From the NCBI RefSeq assembly GCF_000380145.1, contig NZ_KB904633.1, positions 41,266 to 81,456 on the forward strand: a DNA stretch of 40,191 bases. The letters run 5' to 3'. The notes beneath the pieces are model-generated. The model had not been told where the DNA came from. It worked only from the letters and a program-made list of their open reading frames with translations, and searched no databases. Positions within the stretch are counted from its first letter, which is position 1, and each line of letters opens with the position of its first letter. The DNA comes from Streptococcus thoraltensis DSM 12221. GTDB lineage: Bacteria; Bacillota; Bacilli; Lactobacillales; Streptococcaceae. This document shows, piece by piece, positions 24,757 to 34,866 of the stretch. The position numbers and the translations under genes are program-made.

Positions 24757-25893
24757 ATGATTTCATTTGCTATTAATAAAGCCTTTTTCCTCCACGCTCT
24801 TAATGCAACCAAGCGAGCTATTTCTACTAAAAATGCTATTCCAATTTTATCCACAATTAAAATTGAAGTATCTGCTTCAGGAATTACTTTAACAGGATCC
24901 AATGGTCAAATTTCAATCGAACATTTTATTTCAACAGAAAATGAAAATGCAGGTTTATTAATAACCTCTCCAGGAGCTATTCTTTTAGAAGCTGGTTTCT
25001 TTATCAATATCGTATCGAGTTTGCCTGATGTGACCCTTGATTTTAAAGAAATGGACAATTACCAAGTCCAAATTATCAGCGGTAAATCAGAAATCACTCT
25101 TAAAGGGAAAGATGTTGAGCAGTACCCTCGTCTTCAAGAAGTTGATACCAACAATCCCTTAATCATGGAAACAAAAACACTTAAACAAGTTATTACAGAA
25201 ACTTCATTCGCAGCAAGTACTCAAGAAAGCCGTCCTATCTTGACAGGTGTTCACGTCATGCTTAAAGACAATCAGGTCTTTAAAGCTGTTGCAACAGATT
25301 CTCATCGCATGAGTCAACGTCAATTAAACTTGGAGAAGAAGTCTGCTGATTTTGATGTCGTTATTCCTAGCCGTTCTCTACGCGAATTCTCAGCCGTTTT
25401 TACGGACGATATTGAAACAGTGGAGATTTTCTTCTCGGCTAGTCAAATTCTCTTTAGAAGTGAAAATATTAGCTTCTACACACGTCTTCTCGAAGGAGCC
25501 TACCCAGACACTGATCGCCTCCTAACCTCTAACTTTGAAACAGAAGTTGTCTTTAGAACAACCAATCTTCGTCAAGCTATGGAGCGTGCCTTCTTGGTGT
25601 CAAATGCGACACAAAATGGAACCGTAAAACTTGAGATTGCCGGTAATGCAGTCAGTGCCCATGTAAACTCACCAGAAGTCGGAAAAGTAAACGAAGAATT
25701 GGATACCGAAGAATTGTCTGGGAGCGATCTAACCATTAGTTTCAATCCAACCTACCTGATCGAAGCTCTTAAAGCGCTGAAAAGTGAAACCGTGCGTATC
25801 CGTTTCCTATCACAAGTACGACCATTCACCTTGACGCCAGGTGACGACAGTGAGAACTTTATTCAGCTCATTACGCCAGTTCGTACCAATTGA
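24757..25893 (+). CDS. dnaN: DNA polymerase III beta subunit (sliding clamp)
   Basis: 378 residues. The ring-shaped processivity clamp formed by a dimer of three-domain subunits. It begins MISFAINKAFFLHALNATKRAISTKN (first domain) and contains VATDSHRMSQRQ (second domain, hydrophobic-pocket region). It ends FTLTPGDDSENFIQLITPVRTN, the conserved C-terminus that contributes to partner binding. Start with AAAGGAGTACCC, just downstream of the unwinding region. Promoter elements must overlap the origin. Confidence 0.99.
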   Translation: MISFAINKAFFLHALNATKRAISTKNAIPILSTIKIEVSASGITLTGSNGQISIEHFISTENENAGLLITSPGAILLEAGFFINIVSSLPDVTLDFKEMDNYQVQIISGKSEITLKGKDVEQYPRLQEVDTNNPLIMETKTLKQVITETSFAASTQESRPILTGVHVMLKDNQVFKAVATDSHRMSQRQLNLEKKSADFDVVIPSRSLREFSAVFTDDIETVEIFFSASQILFRSENISFYTRLLEGAYPDTDRLLTSNFETEVVFRTTNLRQAMERAFLVSNATQNGTVKLEIAGNAVSAHVNSPEVGKVNEELDTEELSGSDLTISFNPTYLIEALKALKSETVRIRFLSQVRPFTLTPGDDSENFIQLITPVRTN

Positions 25894-25900
25894 TTCTTCT

Positions 25901-25932
25901 AAAACCATTTAGCAATGTCTAAGTGGTTTTTT
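25901..25932 (+). terminator. Terminator after dnaN
   Basis: AAAACCATTTAG / CTAAGTGGTTTT stem with one wobble and a 6-base loop, followed by TT. Confidence 0.8.
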
Positions 25933-25976
25933 AGCAATTAAATTTGCTATAATAGCTAAAATGAGGAGAAAATGTT

Positions 25977-26180
25977 ATGTATCAAGTAGGGACTAAAGTT
26001 GAAATGAAAAAGCCTCATGCTTGCATTATTAAAGCAACGAGGAAAAAAGCTAATTGTTGGGAAATTATACGCTTAGGAGCAGATATTAAAATCAAATGTA
26101 CTAATTGTGAGCATGTGGTCATGATGAGTCGATATGATTTTGAACGTAAACTCAGAAAGATTTTATCGCAACCGCAATAA
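25977..26180 (+). CDS. DUF951-family small protein (YyzM-like)
   Basis: 67 residues: YQVGTKVEMKKPHAC, WEIIRLGADIKIKCTNCEHV. This short beta-rich protein family is conserved next to dnaN/ychF in Firmicutes. The C-x-x-C of CTNCEH and the earlier Cys residues (HAC, NCW) may bind zinc. Ribosome binding site GAGGAGAA. Its function is unknown; a nucleic-acid-binding role is only a guess. Confidence 0.93.
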   Translation: MYQVGTKVEMKKPHACIIKATRKKANCWEIIRLGADIKIKCTNCEHVVMMSRYDFERKLRKILSQPQ

Positions 26181-26197
26181 TACTGTAAAATCAATAG

Positions 26198-26233
26198 TTT
26201 TGAGACTTTTGCAACTAATAGTTGCTCTCAAAA
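26198..26233 (+). terminator. Hairpin after the DUF951 gene
   Basis: Outer arms TTTTGAG / CTCAAAA and inner GCAACT / AGTTGC around AAT. There is no clear T-run, so it may be an mRNA-end hairpin rather than a strong terminator. Confidence 0.5.
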
Positions 26234-26350
26234 GTGCTGGTAAAAGTGCTTATTAAGTCATATATTTTAAGAAAAAATTGAAACTGAACAAGAGATGTTT
26301 TCAGTTAGTTGAATTTATCTCGTTTTTAGTAAGGAAGGACAAATACAAAT

Positions 26351-26710
26351 ATGACAATTTTTGCAGAGCAACTCAAAAGCTTACGAACAGCTCGAAATTT
26401 ATCTCAAGATAATCTCGCTGAACAGCTGTACATTTCCCGACAAGCTATTTCAAAATGGGAAAATGGAGATGCAGCACCAGATATGGACAACTTGATAAAA
26501 CTAGCTTCTATTTTAGAAGTTAGTTTAGATGAGTTAATGCTAGGAAAAACTCCTGAAGTCAAGGTTGAAAGGATTGTGGAAACAAGAGAAAATCATCAAA
26601 TGAATGCTTGGGAATTTTTAGCAGATTATTGGTGGCTATTATTTCCTGTTGGCGCCTTTTTATACGGTCTATTTGCTGCAGTGATGAAAGTTTTACAGAA
26701 GTATGGTTAA
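26351..26710 (+). CDS. XRE-type HTH protein with one membrane segment
   Basis: 119 residues. The helix-turn-helix spans about residues 4-60 (LKSLRTARNLSQDNLAEQLY, SRQAISKWENGDAAPDMDNL). A spacer follows, then a C-terminal hydrophobic segment at about 92-112 (YWWLLFPVGAFLYGLFAAVM). The family looks like the Cro/CI-type membrane-anchored regulators common in Firmicutes. It has its own space and a terminator after it. Targets are unknown. A similar but longer protein is encoded at 32172. Confidence 0.88.
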   Translation: MTIFAEQLKSLRTARNLSQDNLAEQLYISRQAISKWENGDAAPDMDNLIKLASILEVSLDELMLGKTPEVKVERIVETRENHQMNAWEFLADYWWLLFPVGAFLYGLFAAVMKVLQKYG

Positions 26711-26715
26711 TTTAT

Positions 26716-26744
26716 AAAAGTCTGCCATGGGGTAGGCTTTTTTT
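26716..26744 (+). terminator. Terminator after the first XRE gene
   Basis: AAAAGTCTGCC / GGTAGGCTTT imperfect stem with a T-run of seven. Confidence 0.7.
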
Positions 26745-26800
26745 CATGTTTTTATGCTATAATAATCGTGATTGAAAAAAGATAAGGAAGTTACTAAGTT

Positions 26801-27916
26801 ATGGCTTTAACAGCAGGTATTGTTGGTCTACCAAATGTCGGTAAGTCAACATTATTTAATGCAATTACAAAGGCTGGTGCAGAAGCAGCCAACTATCCGT
26901 TTGCAACCATCGACCCCAATGTCGGCATGGTTGAAGTTCCAGATGAGCGTCTCACTAAATTGACCGAGTTGGTCAAACCTAAAAAGACTGTTCCAACAAC
27001 CTTCGAATTTACTGATATTGCCGGTATTGTTAAAGGTGCCTCTCGTGGTGAAGGTTTGGGAAATAAATTCCTAGCCAATATCCGTGAAGTAGACGCTATC
27101 GTTCATGTTGTTCGTGCTTTTGATGATGAAAATGTTATGCGTGAGCAAGGGCGCGAATCTGACTTTGTTGATCCAATCGCAGATATTGAAACCATTAATT
27201 TGGAGTTGATTCTGGCTGACTTGGAGTCAATCAACAAACGCTATGCGCGTGTTGAGAAAATGGCTCGTACACAAAAAGACAAAGATTCTGTTGCTGAGTT
27301 TAACGTTCTTGAAAAAATCAAACCTGTCCTAGAAGACGGTAAATCAGCTCGTACCATTGATTTCACTGAAGAAGAACAAAAAGTGGTTAAAGGACTCTTT
27401 CTTTTGACAACCAAACCTGTTCTTTATGTGGCAAACGTCGATGAAGATAAGGTTGCAGAGCCAGATGACATTGACTACGTCCAATCTATTCGTGACTTTG
27501 CAGCAACTGAAAATGCTGAGGTCGTTGTTATTTCAGCGCGTGCGGAAGAAGAAATTTCTGAACTTGACGATGAAGACAAACAAGAATTCTTAGAAGCCAT
27601 TGGACTTACGGAGTCAGGCGTTGACAAATTAACCCGTGCGGCTTACCATTTGTTGGGGCTTGGAACTTACTTTACTGCTGGCGAAAAAGAAGTTCGTGCT
27701 TGGACTTTCAAACGAGGTATCAAAGCACCTCAGGCAGCGGGAATCATCCACTCGGACTTTGAGAAAGGCTTCATTCGAGCGGTAACCATGTCTTATGATG
27801 ATTTGTTACAATATGGTTCTGAAAAAGCTGTCAAAGAAGCAGGACGCTTACGTGAAGAAGGAAAAGAATATATTGTTCAAGATGGCGATGTGATGGAATT
27901 CCGTTTCAACGTTTAA
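26801..27916 (+). CDS. ychF: Redox-regulated ATPase YchF (OLA1 family)
   Basis: 371 residues. TRAFAC-class Obg-like P-loop NTPase that prefers ATP and associates with ribosomes. Walker [10 protein letters not shown] is at 8-16. Switch regions follow ([30 protein letters not shown]). The NVDE motif of YVANVDEDK stands where GTP-specific NKxD would be, consistent with ATP use. A C-terminal TGS domain is at about 280-368 ([35 protein letters not shown]). Conserved partner of pth in this cluster. Confidence 0.98.
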   Translation: MALTAGIVGLPNVGKSTLFNAITKAGAEAANYPFATIDPNVGMVEVPDERLTKLTELVKPKKTVPTTFEFTDIAGIVKGASRGEGLGNKFLANIREVDAIVHVVRAFDDENVMREQGRESDFVDPIADIETINLELILADLESINKRYARVEKMARTQKDKDSVAEFNVLEKIKPVLEDGKSARTIDFTEEEQKVVKGLFLLTTKPVLYVANVDEDKVAEPDDIDYVQSIRDFAATENAEVVVISARAEEEISELDDEDKQEFLEAIGLTESGVDKLTRAAYHLLGLGTYFTAGEKEVRAWTFKRGIKAPQAAGIIHSDFEKGFIRAVTMSYDDLLQYGSEKAVKEAGRLREEGKEYIVQDGDVMEFRFNV

Positions 27917-27936
27917 TATTTTTTAAAACACTAATC

Positions 27937-27962
27937 GGCTGGAAGTTACTTCCAGTCCTTTT
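27937..27962 (+). terminator. Terminator between ychF and pth
   Basis: CTGGAAG / CTTCCAG stem with a 3-base loop, followed by TCCTTTTG. Moderate T-run; some read-through into pth is likely. Confidence 0.65.
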
Positions 27963-27983
27963 GCATTTGCATTGGAGAATAAA

Positions 27984-28553
27984 ATGACAAAATTAATTGT
28001 AGGATTGGGAAATCCAGGCTCAAAGTATGACAATACTAGACATAATGTTGGCTTTATGTCAGTTGACACTATTGTCAATCAACTTAACTTAACCTTTACA
28101 GAAGATAAAACCTTTAAGGCTTATGTAACTAGTGGTTTTATCAATGGTGAAAAAATTTATTTCATCAAACCAACCACCTTCATGAATAATAGTGGAATTG
28201 CTGTTAAGGCACTATTGACATATTACAATATTACTATTGAAAATCTGATTGTTATTTATGATGATTTGGATATGGACGTTGGAAAAATTCGTTTCCGCCA
28301 AAAAGGTTCAGCTGGTGGCCATAATGGAATCAAGTCCATTATTTCTCATATCGGTACACAAGAGTTTGACCGTATCAAAATCGGTATTGGTCGTCCTCAG
28401 AATGGTATGACCGTAATCAATCATGTTTTAGGAAAATTCTCAACCGATGAAAAGATAACCATTGACAACACCTTAGATAAAGTTGACAAAGCTGTCAACT
28501 ATTATTTGGAAAATGATGATTTTGAAGCAACGATGAGACGATACAATGGATAA
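27984..28553 (+). CDS. pth: Peptidyl-tRNA hydrolase
   Basis: Releases tRNA from peptidyl-tRNA dropped by ribosomes. 189 residues from the ATG at 27984, with TTGGAGAAT as ribosome binding site. A TTG codon 12 bases upstream is part of that site and is not the start. Active-site residues are Asn10 and His20 ([19 protein letters not shown]), PTTFMNNSG and [30 protein letters not shown] and RIKIGIGRP follow. Its end overlaps the mfd start by 8 bases, so the two are translationally coupled. Confidence 0.98.
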   Translation: MTKLIVGLGNPGSKYDNTRHNVGFMSVDTIVNQLNLTFTEDKTFKAYVTSGFINGEKIYFIKPTTFMNNSGIAVKALLTYYNITIENLIVIYDDLDMDVGKIRFRQKGSAGGHNGIKSIISHIGTQEFDRIKIGIGRPQNGMTVINHVLGKFSTDEKITIDNTLDKVDKAVNYYLENDDFEATMRRYNG

Positions 28554-31500
28554 ACTAGGATTAACGGATTTATTAGCACAAAATAAAATTATTCAAAATT
28601 GGCTTGGGCAAGTTGACACAGGACGACAGTTGGTCATGGGCTTATCTGCTTCTAGTAAAGCATTGGCCATTGCGACAGCCTTCCAAAAAAATCAAGGGAA
28701 GTTTGTCATTGTTACATCAACGCAAAATGAAGCAGAGAAGCTGATTAGTGACTTATCTGCTTTACTGGATGAGAAGTATCTTTATAGCTTTTTTGCAGAC
28801 GATGTGGCAGCGGCTGAATTTATTTTTTCATCACTTGATCGTACCTTATCTCGTTTGGAGAGTTTAAATTTTTTACAGGATAACAATGCATCGGGTATTT
28901 TGGTGACATCTATTATTGGTACTAAAATACTATTACCAAACCCCGAAGTTTATCATAAAGCTCAAATCAAACTGTCAATTGGAGTTGACAAAGAGCTTGA
29001 CAAACTTGTCAAACAACTCTCTCAACTAGGCTATGAACGTGTTAGTCAAGTATTAAGTCCAGGAGAATATAGTCGTAGAGGTGACATCCTAGATATCTAC
29101 GAAGTGACTGGAAGTCATCCTTTTAGAATTGAGTTCTTTGGTGATGAAATTGACGGTATTCGTACTTTTGATAGTGAGAGTCAAAAATCTTTGGATAGTT
29201 TAGAAAGGGTTACTATCTCACCAGCGACAGATATTATTTTGGAAACGAGTGATTTTAATAGGGCAACACTCAAATTAGAAGAAGAGATTGAAAAAAGTAT
29301 CCATGAAGACTTAACTGCCTATTTAACGGATGTCCTATCAGTTACAAAGGAAAACTACCGCCATAAGGATAGTCGCCGCTTTTTAAGTTTCTTCTACGAT
29401 AAGAATTATAGCCTCTTTGACTACTTTACTAAGGATACAGTACTTTTTATTGATGACTTTCAAAAGTTGATGGATTGTCATGCTCGCTTTGAAATGGAAG
29501 TTGCCAACCTTTTGACAGATGATTTACAACAAAATAAAGCAGTGTCAAGTCAAGTTTACTTTGCCGATACCTATCAAGTTCTTAGAAAATATAAACCAGC
29601 AACCTTCTTTTCCAATTTCCACAAAGGATTAGGAAATATTAAGTTTGATGCTCTGCATAACATGACTCAGTATCCCATGCAGGAATTTTTTAATCAGTTT
29701 CCTCTTTTAGTAGATGAAATTCATCGCTATCAGAAGCAGAAAGCGACTATCCTGGTCCAAGTGGATTCGCAAAAATCACTGGTTAGTTTACAAGAGACAC
29801 TTAAAGAATATGATTTAGAATTACTAATCTCTGATAGTCAGCAGATTATTCCTCGTCAAGCTCAGTTTATCATTGGTCACTTATCAACTGGATTTTATCT
29901 GGCAGATGAAAAATTAGTTTTAATCACTGAACGCGAGATTTTTCATAAACAAATCAAACGTCGCGCGCGTCGCTCTAATATCTCCAATGCGGAACGTCTT
30001 AAAGATTATAATGAACTTGAAAAGGGAGACTATGTCGTCCATCAAGTACACGGTATTGGTAAATTCCTCGGCATTGAAACACTTGAAATAAAGGGTGTTC
30101 ATCGTGACTATCTAACCATTCAATACCAAAATTCAGATCGCATCTCGCTGCCGATTGAGCAGATTGAAAGTTTATCAAAGTATGTTTCAGCCGATGGCAA
30201 AGAGCCAAAAATCAACAAACTCAATGATGGACGTTTTCAAAAAACAAAACAAAAAGTTACCAAACAAGTTGAAGATATTGCTGATGATCTGTTAAAACTT
30301 TATGCCGAACGAAGTCAGCTTAGAGGATTTGCTTTTTCTCCAGATGACGACAATCAACGAGAATTTGATGAAGATTTTGCCTATGTCGAGACAGAAGATC
30401 AACTCAGATCAATTGCTGAAATCAAAAAAGACATGGAAGCTGACAAGCCTATGGATCGTCTTTTAGTTGGTGATGTTGGTTTTGGTAAGACAGAGGTTGC
30501 TATGCGGGCAGCCTTTAAAGCAGTCAATGATGGCAAGCAAGTAGCTATTTTAGTACCAACGACAGTCTTAGCACATCAACATTATGTCAACTTTAAAGAA
30601 CGTTTTGACAACCAAGCTGTCAACATTGAGGAACTCAGTCGTTTTAAAAGTAAGAAAGAGCAGAACCTTATTTTAGAAGAATTATCCAAAGGGCGAGTTG
30701 ATATTATTATCGGAACGCACCGTCTTCTTTCTAAGGATGTCAATTTCTCGGATTTGGGTTTAATTGTCATTGATGAAGAGCAACGATTTGGTGTCAAGCA
30801 CAAAGAAACACTGAAAGAATTGAAAACTAAGGTTGATGTTTTGACCTTGACAGCGACACCAATTCCTCGAACACTTCATATGTCAATGCTTGGTATTCGA
30901 GACTTATCAGTCATTGAAACACCTCCAACTAATCGTTACCCTGTTCAAACCTATGTGATGGAAACTAATCTTGGAATGATTAGGGAAGCTATTTTACGAG
31001 AATTAGACCGTGGCGGACAGGTTTTCTACGTTTACAATAAAGTTGACACCATTGAACAAAAGGCCTCTGAATTACAGGAGTTAATCCCAGAAGCAAGCAT
31101 TGGTATTGTTCATGGTCAGATGAGTGAAATTCAACTAGAAAATACCCTTTTAGACTTTATCGCAGGGGTTTACGATGTCTTGGTAGCAACAACTATTATT
31201 GAAACAGGTGTCGATATTTCTAATGTCAATACTCTATTTATCGAAAATGCAGACCATATGGGCTTGTCAACCTTGTATCAACTTCGTGGGCGTGTAGGGC
31301 GCTCCAATCGTATCGCTTATGCCTACCTTATGTATCGCCCTGATAAAGTGTTGACAGAAGTTTCAGAGAAAAGATTAGACGCCATTAAAGGCTTTACAGA
31401 ACTCGGTTCTGGTTTTAAAATTGCCATGCGTGATTTGTCTATTCGTGGAGCTGGTAATATCTTAGGCGCATCACAGAGTGGTTTCATTGACTCAGTTGGA

Positions 31501-32055
31501 TTTGAAATGTATTCCCAACTTTTAGAGGATGCTATTTTGAAGAAACAAGGGAAATCACAGGTCCGTCAGAAAGGCAATGCTGAGCTTAATTTACAAATTG
31601 ATGCTTATCTGCCAACACAATACATTTCAGATGAACGTCAGAAAATTGAAATCTACAAACGCATCCGTGAAATTGACTCGCGCGCTGCTTATGAAGAACT
31701 TCAAGATGAGTTGATTGACCGCTTTGGAGAATATCCTGATCAAGTCGCCTATCTCCTTGAAATCGGTCTTGTCAAAGCCTACCTTGACAGTGTCTTTACA
31801 GAATTAGTTGACCGTAAGGAGAATCAAGTGATTATTCGCTTTGAAAAAGTCACGCAGACTCTCTTTTTGACTCAAGATTACTTTGAAGCCCTTTCTAAAA
31901 CCAGTCTCAAGGCTCGTATCAGTGAAAATCAAGGTAAAATTGAAGTGATTTTCGACATCCGAAATAAAAAAGACTACGAGATTTTAGAAGAATTGATACA
32001 GTTCGGTCAAGGATTCGCTGAAATCAAAGAACGAAAAATGAAAAATAAGGCTTAA
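28546..32055 (+). CDS. mfd: Transcription-repair coupling factor
   Basis: 1169 residues. Removes RNA polymerase stalled at lesions and recruits UvrA. Order of domains: UvrB-like N-terminal part (to about 350), RNA-polymerase-interacting CarD/Tudor domain (about 485-560, [17 protein letters not shown]), then an SF2 RecG-type helicase with Walker A GDVGFGKT (642-649), DEEQ (743-746), TATPIPRTL and [10 protein letters not shown]. The C-terminal TRCF domain runs from about 1000 to 1140. The ATG lies inside the last codons of pth. Confidence 0.99.
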   Translation: MDKLGLTDLLAQNKIIQNWLGQVDTGRQLVMGLSASSKALAIATAFQKNQGKFVIVTSTQNEAEKLISDLSALLDEKYLYSFFADDVAAAEFIFSSLDRTLSRLESLNFLQDNNASGILVTSIIGTKILLPNPEVYHKAQIKLSIGVDKELDKLVKQLSQLGYERVSQVLSPGEYSRRGDILDIYEVTGSHPFRIEFFGDEIDGIRTFDSESQKSLDSLERVTISPATDIILETSDFNRATLKLEEEIEKSIHEDLTAYLTDVLSVTKENYRHKDSRRFLSFFYDKNYSLFDYFTKDTVLFIDDFQKLMDCHARFEMEVANLLTDDLQQNKAVSSQVYFADTYQVLRKYKPATFFSNFHKGLGNIKFDALHNMTQYPMQEFFNQFPLLVDEIHRYQKQKATILVQVDSQKSLVSLQETLKEYDLELLISDSQQIIPRQAQFIIGHLSTGFYLADEKLVLITEREIFHKQIKRRARRSNISNAERLKDYNELEKGDYVVHQVHGIGKFLGIETLEIKGVHRDYLTIQYQNSDRISLPIEQIESLSKYVSADGKEPKINKLNDGRFQKTKQKVTKQVEDIADDLLKLYAERSQLRGFAFSPDDDNQREFDEDFAYVETEDQLRSIAEIKKDMEADKPMDRLLVGDVGFGKTEVAMRAAFKAVNDGKQVAILVPTTVLAHQHYVNFKERFDNQAVNIEELSRFKSKKEQNLILEELSKGRVDIIIGTHRLLSKDVNFSDLGLIVIDEEQRFGVKHKETLKELKTKVDVLTLTATPIPRTLHMSMLGIRDLSVIETPPTNRYPVQTYVMETNLGMIREAILRELDRGGQVFYVYNKVDTIEQKASELQELIPEASIGIVHGQMSEIQLENTLLDFIAGVYDVLVATTIIETGVDISNVNTLFIENADHMGLSTLYQLRGRVGRSNRIAYAYLMYRPDKVLTEVSEKRLDAIKGFTELGSGFKIAMRDLSIRGAGNILGASQSGFIDSVGFEMYSQLLEDAILKKQGKSQVRQKGNAELNLQIDAYLPTQYISDERQKIEIYKRIREIDSRAAYEELQDELIDRFGEYPDQVAYLLEIGLVKAYLDSVFTELVDRKENQVIIRFEKVTQTLFLTQDYFEALSKTSLKARISENQGKIEVIFDIRNKKDYEILEELIQFGQGFAEIKERKMKNKA

Positions 32056-32171
32056 ATAGATTTAAAAACACTTTGACAAAACCTTTTGACATAAAAAAAG
32101 TCTCACGACAAAGAGCTTGCATGGTAAACTGAGTAGCAATTGGTTAGACTAAAAGTATCAAGGAGAACAAA

Positions 32172-32726
32172 ATGGAGCTACACAATCGTTTAGTTGGTTT
32201 AAGAAAGAGCAAACAACTCTCTCAAGAAGAATTGGCAGAGAAACTCTATGTTTCACGTCAAACAATTTCTAACTGGGAACGTGGACGCACCTATCCCGAT
32301 ATCAACTCACTGTTATTGATAGCAACCTTTTTCGATGTCTCCTTAGATAATCTAATCAAAGGAGATGTTGATATTATGGAAGATCAAGTTGGTCAATCAC
32401 AGTTCAAGAAGTGGCTTATTGTTGGAGGAATTTCGTGGTTTCTTTTTTCAGTAGTAGTACCGACACGTTATCTTTTCTCTACAGGGGTAGTCGCTCCGAT
32501 TTTATGGATATTAGCCTGCCCTATGATTTATTCAGCTTTTCAAGTCTTTTATATTTTGAAAAATCGTGATTTACAGACTTATGCGGATATTCTCAATTTC
32601 TTAAATCCAGATAAAAAAGCAAAGACAAGTATTTCAAGTGAACTTTGGTTTGGAGTAACTTTACTTTTCGTTGTTTTTATTATCTTTTTTGCAGGTATAG
32701 TAGTTTCAACCCTAATATTTTGGTAA
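32172..32726 (+). CDS. XRE-type HTH protein with C-terminal membrane domain
   Basis: 184 residues. The helix-turn-helix is at 4-60 (LVGLRKSKQLSQEELAEKLY, SRQTISNWERGRTYPDINSL). About three hydrophobic segments follow: about 78-100 (WLIVGGISWFLFSVVVPTRY), 105-130 and 160-184. It is a membrane-tethered regulator of unknown targets, possibly one sensing envelope state. It differs from the 26351 protein in having a full membrane domain. A terminator and own upstream region make it monocistronic. Inserted between mfd and rqcP, where some streptococci have no such gene as far as I recall. Confidence 0.87.
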   Translation: MELHNRLVGLRKSKQLSQEELAEKLYVSRQTISNWERGRTYPDINSLLLIATFFDVSLDNLIKGDVDIMEDQVGQSQFKKWLIVGGISWFLFSVVVPTRYLFSTGVVAPILWILACPMIYSAFQVFYILKNRDLQTYADILNFLNPDKKAKTSISSELWFGVTLLFVVFIIFFAGIVVSTLIFW

Positions 32727-32748
32727 GAGAGCATTTGCTCTCTTTTTA
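32725..32748 (+). terminator. Terminator after the second XRE gene
   Basis: AGAGAGC / GCTCTCT stem with a 4-base loop and T-run. Confidence 0.85.
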
Positions 32749-32832
32749 TATTTTAATGACATATGTTATAAGCTCTGCTATTTTTCTAAAAAAATGCTAA
32801 AATAAGAGAGACAGTCTCAAAAGGAGAAAAGT

Positions 32833-33105
32833 ATGCGTTTAGACAAATATTTAAAAGTATCACGAATTATTAAACGTCGCCCAGTAGCCAAGGAAGTGGC
32901 TGATAAAGGCCGTATTAAAGTCAATGGTGTTTTGGCAAAATCATCGACTGATTTAAAAATAAACGATGAAGTTGAAGTCCGTTTTGGTAATAAACTATTG
33001 ACAGTTCGTGTGTTAGAGATGAAAGACAGCACTAAAAAAGAAGATGCTGAAAAAATGTATGAAATCATTAGCGAAAAGCGAGTAGAAGCCAATGAAGAAA
33101 CCTAA
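32833..33105 (+). CDS. rqcP: S4-domain ribosome quality control protein RqcP (YabO)
   Basis: 90 residues, almost all one S4 RNA-binding domain: [40 protein letters not shown]. In B. subtilis this protein (YabO) works with RqcH on obstructed 50S subunits during C-terminal alanine tailing. Conserved position directly upstream of divIC. The last bases overlap the divIC start by 14. AAAAGGAGAAAAG precedes the ATG. Confidence 0.93.
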   Translation: MRLDKYLKVSRIIKRRPVAKEVADKGRIKVNGVLAKSSTDLKINDEVEVRFGNKLLTVRVLEMKDSTKKEDAEKMYEIISEKRVEANEET

Positions 33106-33463
33106 CGTTGTTCAACTCAACAATAACTATATCAAAGATGAGAAACTTAAACGTCGCTATGAAATCGAAGAAAATACCAAGCGTCATCGATTCATGGGTG
33201 GATTACTCTTAATTGTAATGCTACTTTTCATATTGCCAACTTATAATCTCATCAGCAGTTATCATAAGTTACAAGAGAAGAAGGACCGAGTCATCCAGCT
33301 AAAAAAAGATTACCAGTCTGTTTCTAAGGAAGTCAAAGATAAAAAGAAATTAGCCGATAGTTTGAAGGATAATGATTTTGCTGCCAAATATGCTCGAGCA
33401 AAATATTACTACTCTAAGGAAGGGGAGATGATTTTCCCTGTTCCAGATTTATTACCAAAATAA
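33092..33463 (+). CDS. divIC: Septum formation initiator DivIC (FtsB-like)
   Basis: 123 residues. A cytoplasmic N-terminal stretch of about 33 is followed by one membrane segment (about 34-54, [20 protein letters not shown]). A coiled coil comes next ([20 protein letters not shown]) and then a short extracellular tail with [20 protein letters not shown], the family signature. Forms a complex with FtsL and DivIB at the division site. Overlaps rqcP at its start and the next small gene at its stop (TAATG). Confidence 0.95.
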   Translation: MKKPNVVQLNNNYIKDEKLKRRYEIEENTKRHRFMGGLLLIVMLLFILPTYNLISSYHKLQEKKDRVIQLKKDYQSVSKEVKDKKKLADSLKDNDFAAKYARAKYYYSKEGEMIFPVPDLLPK

Positions 33464-33582
33464 TGGAAAATTTAATTGAAACGATAGAAAAATTCTTACA
33501 GTATTCTGATGAAAAATTAGAAGAACTCTCAGAAAAAAATAATGCCTTAAGACGAGAAGAAAGTGAGGAAGAGAAAGACTAA
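33463..33582 (+). CDS. Conserved 39-residue acidic/helical protein
   Basis: The ATG overlaps the divIC stop (TAATG) and the TAA ends directly before the next ATG at 33583, so the frame is locked into the operon by translational coupling on both sides. The protein begins [20 protein letters not shown], is rich in Glu, Lys and Leu, and is likely helical. No domain is recognised. From memory, a gene of about this size occupies the same place in S. pneumoniae and S. pyogenes. Exact packing with both neighbours supports that it is real. Confidence 0.8.
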   Translation: MENLIETIEKFLQYSDEKLEELSEKNNALRREESEEEKD

Positions 33583-34866
33583 ATGAAGAAAATAGTCCTT
33601 TTTATGCTACTTCCTTTTTTCTTTAAAACTCTTCCAGTCATTAGTACTGAGGTTGATTTCAGTTTGACCGATGCGCAGAGATATCAGTTGTCACAGACAG
33701 CAACCTCACCTACAACTAGCCTACAAATTCCCAAAAATCCAGTTTTAAAAGTATCTGTTCCAGTTTATAAAGATGCGGATTTAAAAACTCCTGCAAAAAC
33801 ATTATCATCAGATGATTCTTTACAGATTCAAGCTGTTGAAATAAATCAATTTGGTTTGCCTGTTTTTCACTTGGCTGATCAGACTTATATGTTAGCTGAT
33901 GAAACACTTTATTATCAAGATGTTGTATTAGAGCAGACACCATTATCGGAAACCTATTGGACACGAAAGATTGATAAGATTTATGATAGTCCTTTCATTA
34001 AAGGCAGTAAAGAAGTTTCACAGAAACCTAAAGACTACACGCAGGTCAAGGTAACTGCAGTAGCTACAACACATAGTGGAACTTATTATCAGTTGGATCA
34101 ATATGGTTGGGTTGAAGGACATATGATTTCTAGTCAAGATAGCAGAATGGAAAAAGTCCAAGACATGTTGAGAAAAAAATATCAAAAAGCGGACTATGGT
34201 ATTAGTGTCAAACAATTGGAAACTGGACAAGTTGCTGGCATTAACGCTGACAAGAAAATGTATGCAGCAAGTCTAGCTAAGCTGCCCATTTTGTATTACA
34301 CGCAAGAGGCGATCAATCAAGGAAAAATCAATAAAGATACTAAGTTCAAATACATTTCTAAAGTTAACGATTTTTATGGCTCTTATGATCCTAGTGGAAG
34401 TGGTAGTCTTCCAAAAAAGGCGGATGATAAAGAATATACCGTTGATGATTTAATGAAGAAAGTAGCTCAACAATCAGATAATGTCGCAAGTAACATGCTG
34501 GCTTACTATGTTACGGAACAATTCGGAACAGATTTTCAAAATTATATTGAGACAATTTCAGGAACAACTTGGGACATGAAGAAACGCGACGTTTCACCAG
34601 AAACAATCACTACAGTATTAGAAGCTCTCTATCATCAAAATGGTTTCGTTCTTGACTATTTATCGAAAACAGATTTTGATGACAAGCGTATCTCAAAAAA
34701 TATTTCAGATAAAGTTTCTCATAAAATTGGAGATGCCTACGATTACAAACATGATGCTGCTATTATTTATACAAAGTCGCCATTTATCCTAACCATAATG
34801 ACGAATAAAGCGGATTACGATGACATAACAGCTATTGCAGATGATATTTATGAGATTTTAAAATGA
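33583..34866 (+). CDS. Secreted beta-lactamase-fold serine hydrolase (class A-like)
   Basis: 427 residues. A signal peptide is at 1-21 (MKKIVLFMLLPFFFKTLPVI). An N-terminal extension with SH3-like repeats (about 45-190) precedes a class A beta-lactamase-type domain. The catalytic motifs are complete: S230-L-A-K233, SDN at 298-300 and K381-I-G383. Despite this, streptococcal members are not known to give penicillin resistance, and a cell-wall peptidase or muropeptide role is more likely. It is coupled to the small gene upstream and overlaps tilS by 4 bases (ATGA). Confidence 0.9.
   Translation: MKKIVLFMLLPFFFKTLPVISTEVDFSLTDAQRYQLSQTATSPTTSLQIPKNPVLKVSVPVYKDADLKTPAKTLSSDDSLQIQAVEINQFGLPVFHLADQTYMLADETLYYQDVVLEQTPLSETYWTRKIDKIYDSPFIKGSKEVSQKPKDYTQVKVTAVATTHSGTYYQLDQYGWVEGHMISSQDSRMEKVQDMLRKKYQKADYGISVKQLETGQVAGINADKKMYAASLAKLPILYYTQEAINQGKINKDTKFKYISKVNDFYGSYDPSGSGSLPKKADDKEYTVDDLMKKVAQQSDNVASNMLAYYVTEQFGTDFQNYIETISGTTWDMKKRDVSPETITTVLEALYHQNGFVLDYLSKTDFDDKRISKNISDKVSHKIGDAYDYKHDAAIIYTKSPFILTIMTNKADYDDITAIADDIYEILK

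Noticed and set aside
33716..34230. Minus-strand open frames opposite the beta-lactamase-fold gene
   Set aside because: They lie entirely opposite a well-supported coding sequence, with no ribosome binding site and no protein family features.
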